Source: Sedimentitalea sp042687825 (GTDB lineage: Bacteria; Pseudomonadota; Alphaproteobacteria; Rhodobacterales; Rhodobacteraceae). Taken from it: a DNA stretch of 59,485 nt. The notes under the pieces are model-generated. The model saw only the letters and a list, made by a program, of their open reading frames with translations, had not been told where the DNA came from and made no database searches. Location: the NCBI RefSeq assembly GCF_042687825.1, contig NZ_JBHUQE010000020.1, positions 1 to 59,485 on the forward strand, read 5' to 3'. Position numbers and translations under genes: made by a program. How positions within the stretch are numbered: position 1 is the stretch's first letter; every line of letters begins with the position of its first letter. Positions 15,663 to 25,337 of the stretch are shown here, piece after piece.

Positions 15663-18093
15663 ACACCTTCAACAGATCCGCCGGCGGCGTCCGTTGCAGC
15701 CGGCGCGCGGGCAGGGCAGCGGCCACCGCGCCCGCCAGCACCGCCAGCACCGCCAGACGCAGCCAGTCCAGCGGAAACAGATGCATCGGCAGTCGCCAGC
15801 CGAACGCCTCGACATTGATCACCGCCAGCAGAATCCAGGCCAGCATCAGCCCCAGCGGCAGGGCCAGCAGCGCCGTCATCGCCGCCAGGGCGACGCTGCG
15901 CGCCAGTTCCAGCCCCGCCAATCGCCGTCGGGTCAGCCCCAGCGCCCAGACCGGCGCCAGTTGCGGCAGGCGCAGAGTCCACAGCGTCAAAAGGCTGGTC
16001 AGAATGGCAAAACTGGCCACGCCCAGGGTCAGAACATTCAGCGCCGCGGTGACCACAAAGGTCTTTTCGAACAGGCTCAGGGACTGCCGCTTGATCGCGG
16101 CCTGATCGACCACCGCACCTGCCGGCAGATCGAAGGCCGCGCGCAGCGCCTGCGCCAGATCCGGCGCGCGTGCAGGCGGAATGCGAATGCCGAACTGCTG
16201 TTCGGGCACCGACCCGAACTGCCGCAGCAGGGCGGGCAGGGACAGGATGGCCTGGCCGTGCGGGTTGCCATAGTCGGAATACACCCCGGCGACCGGCACC
16301 TGCCAACCCGGCGCCAGCGTCAGCGGATCCCCGGGCCACAGGTCGGCGCGGCGGGCCAGTTGCTCGTTGATCAGGACCGCCTGCCCGGCATGCAGCCGCG
16401 GCCAGACCTGCGGCAGCGCCGCGATCAGCGGCCAGTGGTCGCGATAGGTGGCGTGATCGACGATGCCGTAGATGCGCACGGGTTGCCCGTCCAGCCGCCC
16501 CTGAGCATAGCGGATCGGCAGAACCGCATCGCTGCGCGGCGCCAGCCAGGCCGCGATGCGCCGGCCCTGATCGTCGTCGCGCGCGGTGACATACAGCTCG
16601 GCGGCCAGGCGCTGGTCAAGCCAGTTTTCAAAGGTCAGGCGGAAACTGGACACCATGGTGCCGACACCGATATTCGTGGCCAGAGCCAGCAGCAGCGCCA
16701 TCAGCGCCAGCGACAGGCCGGGCAACTGACTGTGCAGATCGGCCCAGACCCATTGCGCCACCACGCCCCGCGCACGCCGCCGAATTCCGCGGATCAACAG
16801 CGCCAGAGCCGGCGGCAGCAGCAACGCCGCCCCCAGCATAAGACCGCCCAGCAGGGCGAACCCGCCCCACAACCCGTCAAACAGCGAGAGGCACAGGCCC
16901 CCGGCAACGATCAGCCCTGCACCGGACAGTGCCATGATGCGGATGTCGGCCACCGCTCCGCGCTGCCAGCCCTGTGTCCCGGTCACCGACAATATCGGTA
17001 GGCGGCGCAACCGCCACAGCCCCTGCGCGCCGGCCAGCAGCGCACCGATCAGAGCCATGCCCAGCCCGCTGACGACCCAAAGCGGACGCAGGGTCAGCCC
17101 GTCATTTCCGACCGGCGCGCCATACAACCCGCGCAGCGTGGCGCTGACATCGGGCAGCAGGACAGCGGCAATGAGATATCCCAGAACCAGGCCGATGCTG
17201 CCGGCGATCAGCGCCAGCGTCAGCAACTCGGCCAGCAACAGCCGCCCCAGCAGCCTCAGCGGCACCCCCAGCGCGCGCAGGGTGCGAAACATCGCGCGGC
17301 GCTGCTCAAAGGCCAGCCCCACCGTGCCATGCACGATGAACAGTCCGACCGCAAAGGCCAGCAGCCCAAAGGCCGTGAGATTGAGGTGAAAACTGTCGGT
17401 CAGGCGCGAGACACCGGCGTCGCGTTGCGGTGCGCCATGGGTCAGGTCCGGCGCCAGATCGGACAGCGCCGGCAGATCGCGGGCCTGATCCGTCATGACC
17501 AGCAGCCGGCTGATCTGACCCGGCCTGTCCAGAATGCGTTCGGCGGCGCCGATATCGGTCAGAACGATGCCGACGGGCAGACGCCGGGTGGTGATCAGCG
17601 GCGCCGGCGCGGACGCGGCATCGATGCGTGCCGCCGTGTCCGGATGCAGAAACAGCCGTCCCGGAGCGCCCAGAACCTGCGCCGGGGTCAGGCGGGGCCG
17701 GTCCGCACCCGGATCGTCATCCGCTTCGTCTTCCAGTTCGCTGGCCAGTTGCGGTGCCACCGGATGACCAAGGAAATCAATGCCCATCACCGTGACCCAG
17801 CGTCCGCCAATGCGGGCGCGCCCTTCGAGCACCGGTGTCACCTGCCAGCCCGCGCGCCGCAGCCCGACATAGGTGGCCAGCGGGATCGACCCGGCGACCG
17901 GGCTCAGACTGGCCAGTTGGTCCGCTGCCAGTTGCCGGGCGGCCTGGGCATAGCTGGCGCGGGCCTGTCCGTTGAGGGCCTGCACCGCCGACCATAACGC
18001 GGTGGCCAGCGCCAGTCCCAGCACCAGCGTCGCCAGCTGCAGCGGCTGCCGGCGCCAATGGGACACCAGGCCCAGAAAGGCGGTGCGCGTCAT
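15646..18093 (-). CDS. FtsX/MacB-type ABC transporter permease
   Basis: An 815-residue inner-membrane protein with an N-terminal membrane helix, a large periplasmic domain (about residues 45-240), and FtsX-like membrane blocks at about 245-430 and 690-800. This duplicated FtsX arrangement is typical of lipoprotein- or envelope-active transporters that work by mechanotransmission rather than by translocating a solute. Its ATG overlaps the stop of the ATPase gene; the lipocalin gene follows with overlap. The substrate is unknown; the exported lipocalin is a likely functional partner. Confidence 0.9.
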   Translation of the reverse strand: MTRTAFLGLVSHWRRQPLQLATLVLGLALATALWSAVQALNGQARASYAQAARQLAADQLASLSPVAGSIPLATYVGLRRAGWQVTPVLEGRARIGGRWVTVMGIDFLGHPVAPQLASELEDEADDDPGADRPRLTPAQVLGAPGRLFLHPDTAARIDAASAPAPLITTRRLPVGIVLTDIGAAERILDRPGQISRLLVMTDQARDLPALSDLAPDLTHGAPQRDAGVSRLTDSFHLNLTAFGLLAFAVGLFIVHGTVGLAFEQRRAMFRTLRALGVPLRLLGRLLLAELLTLALIAGSIGLVLGYLIAAVLLPDVSATLRGLYGAPVGNDGLTLRPLWVVSGLGMALIGALLAGAQGLWRLRRLPILSVTGTQGWQRGAVADIRIMALSGAGLIVAGGLCLSLFDGLWGGFALLGGLMLGAALLLPPALALLIRGIRRRARGVVAQWVWADLHSQLPGLSLALMALLLALATNIGVGTMVSSFRLTFENWLDQRLAAELYVTARDDDQGRRIAAWLAPRSDAVLPIRYAQGRLDGQPVRIYGIVDHATYRDHWPLIAALPQVWPRLHAGQAVLINEQLARRADLWPGDPLTLAPGWQVPVAGVYSDYGNPHGQAILSLPALLRQFGSVPEQQFGIRIPPARAPDLAQALRAAFDLPAGAVVDQAAIKRQSLSLFEKTFVVTAALNVLTLGVASFAILTSLLTLWTLRLPQLAPVWALGLTRRRLAGLELARSVALAAMTALLALPLGLMLAWILLAVINVEAFGWRLPMHLFPLDWLRLAVLAVLAGAVAAALPARRLQRTPPADLLKVFANER

Positions 18094-18746
18094 GCGACGC
18101 GGCCGCCGGCAAGGTGCAGACTACGATCCAGACGCGCGGCGATGCGGCTGGAATGGGTGACCAGAAACAGCGCCGTGCCGGCGTCGCGCACCAGGTCCAG
18201 CATCAGATCCAGAACCGCCGCGCTGGCGGTCTCGTCCAGATTGCCGGTCGGTTCGTCCGCCAGCAGCAGACTCGGTCGCGCCGCCAGCGACCGGCCGATG
18301 GCGACGCGCTGCTGCTGTCCGCCCGACAGCGCTTCGGGATAACGCGTCTCTAACCCGCTCAGGCCCAGCCTTTCGGTCAGGGCGGCAAGATGGTGTGGAT
18401 CGTCACGCCCCGAAAGCCGGGCGTGAAAGGCCAGGTTCTGCGCCACGGTCAGCGACGAGATCAGGTTGAACTGCTGAAACACCAGGGCCACCGATCCGCG
18501 CCGCAATTGCGCGCGCCCTCCATCGTCCAGGCCGGACAGGGCCGTGCCCTGAAACAGGATCTCGCCGCTGTCAAACCCGTCCAGCGCGCCGATCAGGTGC
18601 AACAGGGTGCTTTTGCCGCTGCCGCTTTCACCGGTCAGCGCCAGGGTCTCGCCGGCATCCAGCCGCAGCGACAGCCCGTCCAGAATGGGCCGCCGTGCCC
18701 CGGCGCCGGGATAGGTCTTGGTGACTGCGCGAACGTCCAGCAACAT
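18090..18746 (-). CDS. LolD/MacB-type ABC transporter ATP-binding protein
   Basis: A 218-residue ATPase with intact motifs: Walker A GESGSGKST, signature LSGGQQQR, Walker B LLLADEPTGNLD and the H-loop LVTHS. It energises the downstream FtsX permease. The start at 18746 (MLLDVRAVTKTYPG) is preferred because it begins at the first strand of the domain and has a GGGGAAAG-like ribosome site; the frame stays open to 19157 but the extra 137 residues look non-coding and overlap the divergent channel gene. Confidence 0.93.
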   Translation of the reverse strand: MLLDVRAVTKTYPGAGARRPILDGLSLRLDAGETLALTGESGSGKSTLLHLIGALDGFDSGEILFQGTALSGLDDGGRAQLRRGSVALVFQQFNLISSLTVAQNLAFHARLSGRDDPHHLAALTERLGLSGLETRYPEALSGGQQQRVAIGRSLAARPSLLLADEPTGNLDETASAAVLDLMLDLVRDAGTALFLVTHSSRIAARLDRSLHLAGGRVA

Positions 18747-18963
18747 ACTGTCTTTCCCCGGGTTTGCGGTTTCGCCTGTGACGACAAGATGGCGCGGCCC
18801 GTGGCCGTGTCCAGACAGGCGCGCCGGTGCGGCCAAGATGTCGCGCCTTTCGCAGCGGGGCAAGGACTGCCATTGACACCGGGTGCCGGGACCGGCGGAA
18901 TGAGTCGCATTCAACATCGCTGATGGCTGTCCCGTGGACGCTGTGAAAATAGGGGGGGCGCGC

Positions 18964-19440
18964 ATGAGTCTGGCAGAACAGATCTTCTGGGGCAGCAGTT
19001 TTCTGGGCCTGTGCATGTTTCTGCATGTCGTCTGTCTGGCCCTGTGTGCACAGATGCTGACCAATGTGGCCGATCGCACCGCGTCGCTGCACCCGGCGCT
19101 GCATATCGGGTTATCCATGGCGCTGACGCTGGTGGTGCTGATCCTGGCGTTGACCATTCAGGTCTGGATCTGGTCGCTGGTCTGGATCGGCTATGGCATT
19201 TTGCCGGACTGGAACACGGCGGTCTATTTCTCGATGGTCACATTCACTACACTGGGGTATGGCGACGTTGTCCTGGGCCCCGAGGCGCGCATCTTTGCCA
19301 CTTTTGGGTCGGTGACCGGCCTGCTGGGGTTCGGCCTGAGCACGGCGTTTCTGGTGGCGATCGCCGGACGCGTGCTGCAGAAGGTCTTGCAGGACGATCA
19401 GAGCAGCGGCGCGAACAAGCGGGCCAATGGCGCGCCATAG
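18964..19440 (+). CDS. Two-TM potassium-channel-like protein
   Basis: A 158-residue membrane protein with hydrophobic segments near residues 8-30, 42-65 and 110-135, and a pore loop with the K+ selectivity filter TLGYGD after FSMVTFT. It matches the Ion_channel (PF07885) fold, without a C-terminal RCK domain. I chose ATG 18964, with a G-rich ribosome site, over ATG 18934. Its 3' end overlaps the convergent cardiolipin synthase gene by 43 bases. Confidence 0.8.
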   Translation: MSLAEQIFWGSSFLGLCMFLHVVCLALCAQMLTNVADRTASLHPALHIGLSMALTLVVLILALTIQVWIWSLVWIGYGILPDWNTAVYFSMVTFTTLGYGDVVLGPEARIFATFGSVTGLLGFGLSTAFLVAIAGRVLQKVLQDDQSSGANKRANGAP

Positions 19441-20810
19441 CGCAGAAATGCGTGCTGCTGGTCCAACGCGCAGGTCAGCTCATAGCTGCGCAGGAAATCC
19501 TGCCGCAGCATCGCGTCGACCTGCCGGGCCATCGGCGGATCGAAGAACAGCGCCATGGTCTCGAAGTTCAGGCGAAAGGAACGGTTGTCCAGATTGGTGG
19601 TGCCTATAGCGGCCAGCCCGTCATCGACGACAAAGACCTTTTGGTGCATGAAGCCGCCGGTATAGCGGAACACCCGCACGCCGGCCTCGCGGATATCGTC
19701 GAAATAGGCAAAGGCGGCCAGCCAGGTGATGCGGTGATCGGCCATGTCGGGCACCAGAACGCGCACATCGACGCCACGCAAAGCGGCATGGCGCAGCGCC
19801 GTCAGGATGTCGATATCGGGCACGAAATAAGGCGAGGCCAGCCAGATCCGCCGTCGTGCCGCCGCGATCGCGGAAAAGAACATCAGCCCGCCGGTTTCGG
19901 TGATGTCGCCCGGGCCGGTGGCGACGATCAGCCCCGGTGCATCCTCGGGCGCGAAAGGGGCCTGCCAGTTCAATTGGCCGATCAGCGTCTCGTTGCTGAT
20001 CCAGTGCCAGTCCTCGACAAAGATCAGCTGCAACTGCGACACCATCGGACCGTGCAGTTGCACATGGGTGTCGCGCCAGGGGCCCAGGTCCGGGTCGCGC
20101 CCCAAATATTCGTCACCGACATTCAGACCGCCGGTGAACCCGGTCACCCCGTCGACGATCACGGTCTTGCGGTGGTTGCGGAAATTGATGCGAAAGCGGA
20201 ACCGCGCGCCTCTGGCGGCATGCCGGTCCATCACCTGTACCCCGGCGGCCCGCAGCGCGTCGCAATAGCTGTCCGGCAACCGGGCGCTGCCCAGGGCATC
20301 GGTCATGAACCGCACGGTGACGCCGCGCCGCGCTGCGGCCAGCAGACGCTGTTGCAGTTCCCGTCCCAGATCGTCGTCGCGTACGATATAGAACTGAACC
20401 AGCACATAGGTCTGCGCCGCGTCGATGGCCGCGAACAAGGCCTGAAATGTCGCCTCTCCGTCGATCAGCAGCCGTGCCCCGTTTCCGCGAAAAGCCGGCA
20501 TGTTGGCGCAATACTCAAACGGCGCCAAAGCGAGGTCGGTGCTGTCGGGTGCCGGCGCGTTGCTGACTGCAAAATTCTCGATGCGCTGGCGCACCTGGGT
20601 GCTTTCGCGCCGTGCGGTGCGGTAGTCGCGATAGCGGTGCTGGCCGAGAAACAGATAAGCGGGCAGAGCCAGGTAGGGGGCGGCGATCAGAAATACCACC
20701 CAGCCGACCGCGCCTTGTGCAGTGCGGGCCGTCTGTGCCGCGCGCAGGGCACAATAGGCGCCCGCAGCAAAGGTCAGAAAGACCAGAAGGCCACCCAACG
20801 TTGCCCACAT
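19398..20810 (-). CDS. cls: Cardiolipin synthase (phospholipase D family)
   Basis: A 470-residue membrane enzyme: two N-terminal helices (about residues 5-25 and 35-55), then two phospholipase D HKD motifs, NHRKTVIVD and HQKVFVVDD, each followed by the conserved Gly/Asn context (GFTGGLN; IGTTNLDNRSF). It condenses two phosphatidylglycerol molecules into cardiolipin and glycerol. The length fits ClsA-type enzymes. It is transcribed alone, convergent with the channel gene. Confidence 0.92.
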   Translation of the reverse strand: MWATLGGLLVFLTFAAGAYCALRAAQTARTAQGAVGWVVFLIAAPYLALPAYLFLGQHRYRDYRTARRESTQVRQRIENFAVSNAPAPDSTDLALAPFEYCANMPAFRGNGARLLIDGEATFQALFAAIDAAQTYVLVQFYIVRDDDLGRELQQRLLAAARRGVTVRFMTDALGSARLPDSYCDALRAAGVQVMDRHAARGARFRFRINFRNHRKTVIVDGVTGFTGGLNVGDEYLGRDPDLGPWRDTHVQLHGPMVSQLQLIFVEDWHWISNETLIGQLNWQAPFAPEDAPGLIVATGPGDITETGGLMFFSAIAAARRRIWLASPYFVPDIDILTALRHAALRGVDVRVLVPDMADHRITWLAAFAYFDDIREAGVRVFRYTGGFMHQKVFVVDDGLAAIGTTNLDNRSFRLNFETMALFFDPPMARQVDAMLRQDFLRSYELTCALDQQHAFLRYGAPLARLFAPLL

Positions 20811-20873
20811 GACATACCTCGCCGTCCGATCGGTCCTGTCCAGTAATACCGGTTTGTCGCCGACGTTCCAGCG

Positions 20874-22022
20874 CTAGTTCACTGTGACAGCACCGGTTTC
20901 CGTCAACAGTCGCCCCCGCAAACGTTTGATTCGGCTGCGCAATTCGGGGCGGATCGGACCCGGACGCGGGGCGTCGCGCAAGGTGGTGGTCCAATGCGCC
21001 AGAGGGGGGCGCCCGGCGCGACGGTGCCAGTTGAGCGCGGTCAGCACCGATTGCGCGGCCGCCGGCAGCCGGTCTGGAATCTCGTGGCCGCACAACGTTG
21101 CCCAGACTCCGGTCCACAGGCGGCCCACCGACCACGGATTGTAGCCGCCGCCGCCCAGCACCAGCAGACGCGGAGCCATAGGCCGCAGGGCCGACACCGT
21201 CGACCAATGACACGTGTTGGACAGGGCCAGGCGCGACAGCGGATCCTCAAGCACCGCATCGGCGCCGCATTGAAGAACGATGGCCTGGGGGCGATAGGAC
21301 TGGACAGCCGGCAGAATGAACTGCTCCAGAATCATCTGGTATTCGGTGTCGTTGAGCCCACGCGGCACCGGCAGGTTGAACGCGACACCGCCGGCGGTGT
21401 TTTCCAGGGCGCCGGTAAAGGGCCAGCGCGCCTCTTCATGCACCGAGATCAGGCGCACGCCGTCATGACCCGACAGCGCGGTTTCGACCCCGTCGCAGTG
21501 ATGCGCGTCGATATCGACATAGGCGATGCGATCCAGCCCCTGCCGCCGCAGCGCCAGGATGGCCAGAACCGGATCGTTGAAATAGCAGAACCCGCTGGCC
21601 CGATCCGCCAGCCCGTGATGCGTCCCGCCACCGGGCACATAGGCGACGCCGCCCTCGGCGATCAGGGCGCTGCCAAACAGGACGCCGCCCACGGACGTCG
21701 CCGGACGCCGGAACATCTCGGGATAGACCGGATTGGACAATGTGCCCAGCCCGTGCCGCAGCCGGATCTGCGGGCTGACCGATTGCGTGTCTTCGGCCCG
21801 TTGCAGAGCCGCGACATAGGTCGGCGTGTGAAAGGCCGTCAAGGCCTCGGGCTTGGCACGCGGACTGCTGCGATAACACGCTTGCGGCAGCCAGCCCAAT
21901 GCGCGGCACAGATCGATGACCGTGGGCACACGCGGAATCGCCAACGGATGCCGGTCGCCATAGCTGGACCCGCGATAGATGCGCGCGCCGATAAAGACCG
22001 GCGCTTGCACCGGTGACGACAT
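20874..22022 (-). CDS. Histone deacetylase family protein (acetyl-amide hydrolase)
   Basis: About 382 residues from ATG 22022 (a GTG at 22076, overlapping the upstream stop, is an alternative). Class II HDAC/acetylpolyamine amidohydrolase motifs are present: PGGGTHHG, GFCYFND and the zinc-ligand segment YVDIDAHHCDGV. Bacterial members remove acetyl groups from polyamines, acetoin or other small amides, or from proteins. It is the last gene of a minus-strand group with small membrane proteins; no specific partner identifies its substrate. Confidence 0.88.
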   Translation of the reverse strand: MSSPVQAPVFIGARIYRGSSYGDRHPLAIPRVPTVIDLCRALGWLPQACYRSSPRAKPEALTAFHTPTYVAALQRAEDTQSVSPQIRLRHGLGTLSNPVYPEMFRRPATSVGGVLFGSALIAEGGVAYVPGGGTHHGLADRASGFCYFNDPVLAILALRRQGLDRIAYVDIDAHHCDGVETALSGHDGVRLISVHEEARWPFTGALENTAGGVAFNLPVPRGLNDTEYQMILEQFILPAVQSYRPQAIVLQCGADAVLEDPLSRLALSNTCHWSTVSALRPMAPRLLVLGGGGYNPWSVGRLWTGVWATLCGHEIPDRLPAAAQSVLTALNWHRRAGRPPLAHWTTTLRDAPRPGPIRPELRSRIKRLRGRLLTETGAVTVN

Positions 22023-22072
22023 GTTCGGGGCAGATGATGCAGAGCGGTTCGCGCGGGCGGGTTGTCGCAAGC

Positions 22073-22558
22073 TCACGGCTTCTTCTTGCTGTTCAGCAGC
22101 AACGACAGCAGCGGTGCCAGCAAACCGGGCAGCAGGCTGCCCAGCGGGTCGCGGGCGATGCGGCGCAGATCGGCCGTCACCTTGCCGGCCTCAGCCAGCG
22201 TGTCACGGGCCTCGGCCTCGAGATCGGCAATGGCCTGATCGCGCAGTTCGACCGCCGGAGCCAGGTCGGCCTTGGCATCCAGACGCAGCGCCAGACCGGC
22301 AACCAGCGCCGCCAGCGCCACATCGGCCAGCGCGATCAGAAAGGCCGCGCCCCAAGCCGGCATGACGGCGTTCAGGGCGAAAAAGGCGGCGATATTCAGC
22401 ATGACCAGCCCCAGAGTTGCGATCAGCCCGGCCAGCAACAGCAGACCGCTCTGGCTGCGCAGCACCGCCATCTGGCGGCGCGCGATCATGCGTTCGGTAC
22501 GCAACAGGATCGAGACGTTGCGGCTGATACGGTCGAAATCCGGTGCGTTCTGGCTCAT
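22073..22558 (-). CDS. Phage-holin-family (YqjE-like) membrane protein
   Basis: A 161-residue protein with two hydrophobic helices near residues 38-60 and 68-95, then a charged helical tail ending in SKKKP. This is the YqjE / Phage_holin_3_6 type, which occurs with YqjD/DUF883-like proteins in many Proteobacteria; despite the name no lysis function is implied. Its ATG overlaps the preceding gene (ATGA). Confidence 0.75.
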   Translation of the reverse strand: MSQNAPDFDRISRNVSILLRTERMIARRQMAVLRSQSGLLLLAGLIATLGLVMLNIAAFFALNAVMPAWGAAFLIALADVALAALVAGLALRLDAKADLAPAVELRDQAIADLEAEARDTLAEAGKVTADLRRIARDPLGSLLPGLLAPLLSLLLNSKKKP

Positions 22559-22860
22559 GACTTGGACATCCGGCCCAACAGGAATCCCAGCCCGAATGCA
22601 CCGATCGCGGTCAGCAGCGGCTTGTTCTGCGGAAGGCCGCCCAGCTCGTCGGACAAACGCTGCCACAGCGCGGCGATCTCGTCGGCGCCGACACCCTGGG
22701 CGCGCAGCAGATCGACCAGGGCCGCCGGTGCCTCTTGAACGACCGACGTGGCGGCTGCGGCAGCGTCGGCCGCGGTCTCCTCCAGACGTTCCCGGCTGCG
22801 TTCCAGTTCCGCGCGCAAGTCCGCCAGCTCCGCTTCGAGTTCTGCCTTGGTCGCCATCAT
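22555..22860 (-). CDS. Small YqjD/DUF883-like tail-anchored protein
   Basis: A 101-residue protein with a coiled-coil N-terminus (about residues 4-35, Ala/Glu/Leu-rich), a middle helical part and a C-terminal membrane segment (LTAIGAFGLGFLLGRMSK). The layout resembles ElaB/YqjD proteins, which anchor ribosomes to the inner membrane in E. coli; that function is not shown here. Translationally coupled at both ends. Confidence 0.65.
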   Translation of the reverse strand: MMATKAELEAELADLRAELERSRERLEETAADAAAAATSVVQEAPAALVDLLRAQGVGADEIAALWQRLSDELGGLPQNKPLLTAIGAFGLGFLLGRMSKS

Positions 22861-24011
22861 TGCGCTCCCTTGTCCTTAACGCCGTCGCCCGGCGATGCGC
22901 CGGGCAGGTCCAGATGCCCGTCCTTCGAAGCCAGGATCGCAAGTGGCCGCGTCGCGGGTATCTGGGAGAATATGATCAATAGGCAGACGGTCAAGGGCAC
23001 GCTCAGGAATGCCCCCAGAATACCCCAGACCGCCGTCCAGAAGGTCAGCGCCAGGATTACCATCAGGGTCGAGATGTTCAGCGACCGGCCGGTCAGCGCC
23101 GGGTCGAGGAAATTGCCGATCAGGAATTGCAGGCCACCACAGCCCAGCACGATAATCAGGAACGGGACCAGCGTGTCGAATTGCAGCAACGCCACCAGGG
23201 CTGGCAGGATCACCGCCAGAACCGATCCGATCGACGGGATGAAATTCAGCGCAAAGGTCAACACCGCCCAGGTCTCGGCGAACTCCAGCCCGAGCGCATG
23301 AAACACGGCATAGCTGATCAGGCTGGTCAACGTGCTGACAAAGGTCTTGACCCCGACATAGCGCTGCAGGCTGATCGAGATCGCGGCGGTGATGGCGTCA
23401 ATGTCGCGCCGCAGCCGGTCGTCCCGCGTGGCCATGGCGATCTTGCCCGACAGCATCGGTCGTTCGGCGATCATGAAACCCACATAGAGACAGATCAGCA
23501 GAAAGGTGCTGAGAAACGAGCGGGCTTCGCCCAGGGCGCTGACCGCCAGACGGGACATGTCGATCTCGATGAAATTGACCCGGATGAAATCCACCAGGTC
23601 GGTGCCGAGCAGGCCGGCGATGCGGGTCAGCGCAGAGTCCAGCTGGGTTTCGTATTGCGGCAGGGCACGGGCGAATTGCGTGGCCTGGTTACCCAGCACG
23701 AACATCACCGCGAACAGGCCGGACAGAACGGCGCTGGCACCGATCAGATATCCCAGCCACGGGGGCAGGGTGACTCCGCCCGGGCGCAGGATCGTGACCC
23801 GGTCGCTGACAGCGGTGACCAGAACAAAAACCAGCAGCGCCAGGGTCAGGGGGATCAGAAAGCCGGCGCCGGCATGCAGGCCGCCGATGGACAGCGTGGC
23901 GATCAGCAATACGTCCCGCCAATAGGCCAGGCGCGACCGTCGAGTCAGCGGTGATACGGCCGATGCCGGATCAGAGCGCGGCGTTCCGGGGCCGCCTGCG
24001 GGGGCGCTCAT
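22857..24011 (-). CDS. AI-2E family transporter (PF01594)
   Basis: About 384 residues from ATG 24011 (the frame is open to 24158). Eight or so membrane segments; the family-specific C-terminal half contains GLEFAETWAVLTFALNFIP, IGSVLAVILPALVAL and ALTFWTAVWGILGAFLSVPL. Members are exporters or Na+/H+ antiporters; the autoinducer-2 role of TqsA should not be assumed. The stop overlaps the next small gene. Divergent from the YihY gene. Confidence 0.88.
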   Translation of the reverse strand: MSAPAGGPGTPRSDPASAVSPLTRRSRLAYWRDVLLIATLSIGGLHAGAGFLIPLTLALLVFVLVTAVSDRVTILRPGGVTLPPWLGYLIGASAVLSGLFAVMFVLGNQATQFARALPQYETQLDSALTRIAGLLGTDLVDFIRVNFIEIDMSRLAVSALGEARSFLSTFLLICLYVGFMIAERPMLSGKIAMATRDDRLRRDIDAITAAISISLQRYVGVKTFVSTLTSLISYAVFHALGLEFAETWAVLTFALNFIPSIGSVLAVILPALVALLQFDTLVPFLIIVLGCGGLQFLIGNFLDPALTGRSLNISTLMVILALTFWTAVWGILGAFLSVPLTVCLLIIFSQIPATRPLAILASKDGHLDLPGASPGDGVKDKGAQ

Positions 24012-24205
24012 GACGGCCCCGCCACGGGCCGCGGGCAAAGCCGCCTTCTGTCTGGCCGTGGCGCTGGCATGTCCGGTTCCGACCCTTCCCGTGACGGCGA
24101 TCATCCGCTTGATGTTGCATCGTTCCGCGATCCCGTGCAAGTTTGCCACCGGCAGCATAAGGATAATCCCGTGAAATCGTTTGACATCACAGGCCCGACC
24201 GACCG

Positions 24206-25066
24206 GTGAGCGAGGCCGCGGTCAGCCGGATCGCCCTTATGCCCCGGGCGTTCATCGACGCGCTGTCGCGGTTCAACCGCAAGGGCGGTTGGGCCATGAG
24301 CAGCCATGTGGCGATGTCCTTGATGCTGGCGTTGTTTCCTTTTGTCCTGTTCATCGTCGCGTTGGCTGCAACCCTTTCTCAGGACATCGATGTCGACCGG
24401 CTGATCGAACTGGTCTTCGGCTCCTGGCCGGACGAGATCGCCCGCCCGATTACCGCCGAGGTGCGCGCGGTTCTGGCCGAGGCGAATTCGCAGTTGCTGA
24501 CCATTGGCGGTGTGCTGGCGGTGTATTTTGCCTCGAACGGTGTGGACGCGATACGTCAGGCGATGACCCGGGCTTATCGCGACGACGATCCGCGGCCCTT
24601 CTGGCAGACCCGGTTGCTGTGCGTGCTCTTCGTGCTGACGGGCGGCGCAACGGTTCTGGTGGCGGCCGGGGTCGGGGTGGCGATTCCGCTGTATTTCCAC
24701 TTTGCCGCCGATGCGGTGCCAGGCCAGCTGGTGCGCTGGCTGGGCAGCGAGGCGATGACCACCTTCGTGGCGCTGTCGTTGCTGACCGGTGGCGTCGCGG
24801 CCTGTCACCGCTGGTTGCCGGGGCATCTGCATTCGCTGAGGCAGATCATGCCGGGCGTTCTGCTGACGGTTCTCTTGTGGGCGCTGGCTGGGGGCGGATT
24901 TTCGTATTACCTGTCGCGCTTTGCCAGCTATTCCGCCACCTATGCCGGGCTCGCCGGGGTCATGTCGGCGCTGATCTTTCTCTATCTGATGGCCGCCATC
25001 CTGATCCTGGGCGCCGAGTTCAATGGCGCGCTGACGCGGCTTCATTCGGAAAGCCAACGCGCCTGA
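24206..25066 (+). CDS. YihY/BrkB family inner-membrane protein
   Basis: A 286-residue protein with a GTG start and about six membrane segments; it contains the family patterns AMSLMLALFPFVLFIVAL and YLSRFASYSATYAGLAGVMS followed by a hydrophobic helix and LGAEFN. YihY/BrkB proteins are widely conserved and were once mis-annotated as RNase BN. Function is unknown. Confidence 0.88.
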   Translation: MSEAAVSRIALMPRAFIDALSRFNRKGGWAMSSHVAMSLMLALFPFVLFIVALAATLSQDIDVDRLIELVFGSWPDEIARPITAEVRAVLAEANSQLLTIGGVLAVYFASNGVDAIRQAMTRAYRDDDPRPFWQTRLLCVLFVLTGGATVLVAAGVGVAIPLYFHFAADAVPGQLVRWLGSEAMTTFVALSLLTGGVAACHRWLPGHLHSLRQIMPGVLLTVLLWALAGGGFSYYLSRFASYSATYAGLAGVMSALIFLYLMAAILILGAEFNGALTRLHSESQRA

Positions 25067-25337
25067 GAAATCGCCTGCCGCCGCGACATTGTCCCGGGTT
25101 TTCCATATTCAGCGCATCCTTGCCGCCCAGACAGGGTTGGCAACGGCCTCATCCTGGATGCAACAGATGACAATACCCGCCGATACCGATCCGCATTTTT
25201 TGCTGTTCGCCCTGCTGCGCCAACAGATCCACCGGGACGAGAGGACCGGTGGGGGCGATCCCAGAGACCTAAAACGCCTGCGTCGGCGCGCCATCGGGTC
25301 ATGGCAGCGCCCCGGGAAATTAGCGGCAAAGACGGTC

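Noticed and set aside
18747..19157. N-terminal extension of the LolD-type ATPase
   Set aside because: Non-coding character and overlap with the divergent channel gene; the domain begins at 18746.
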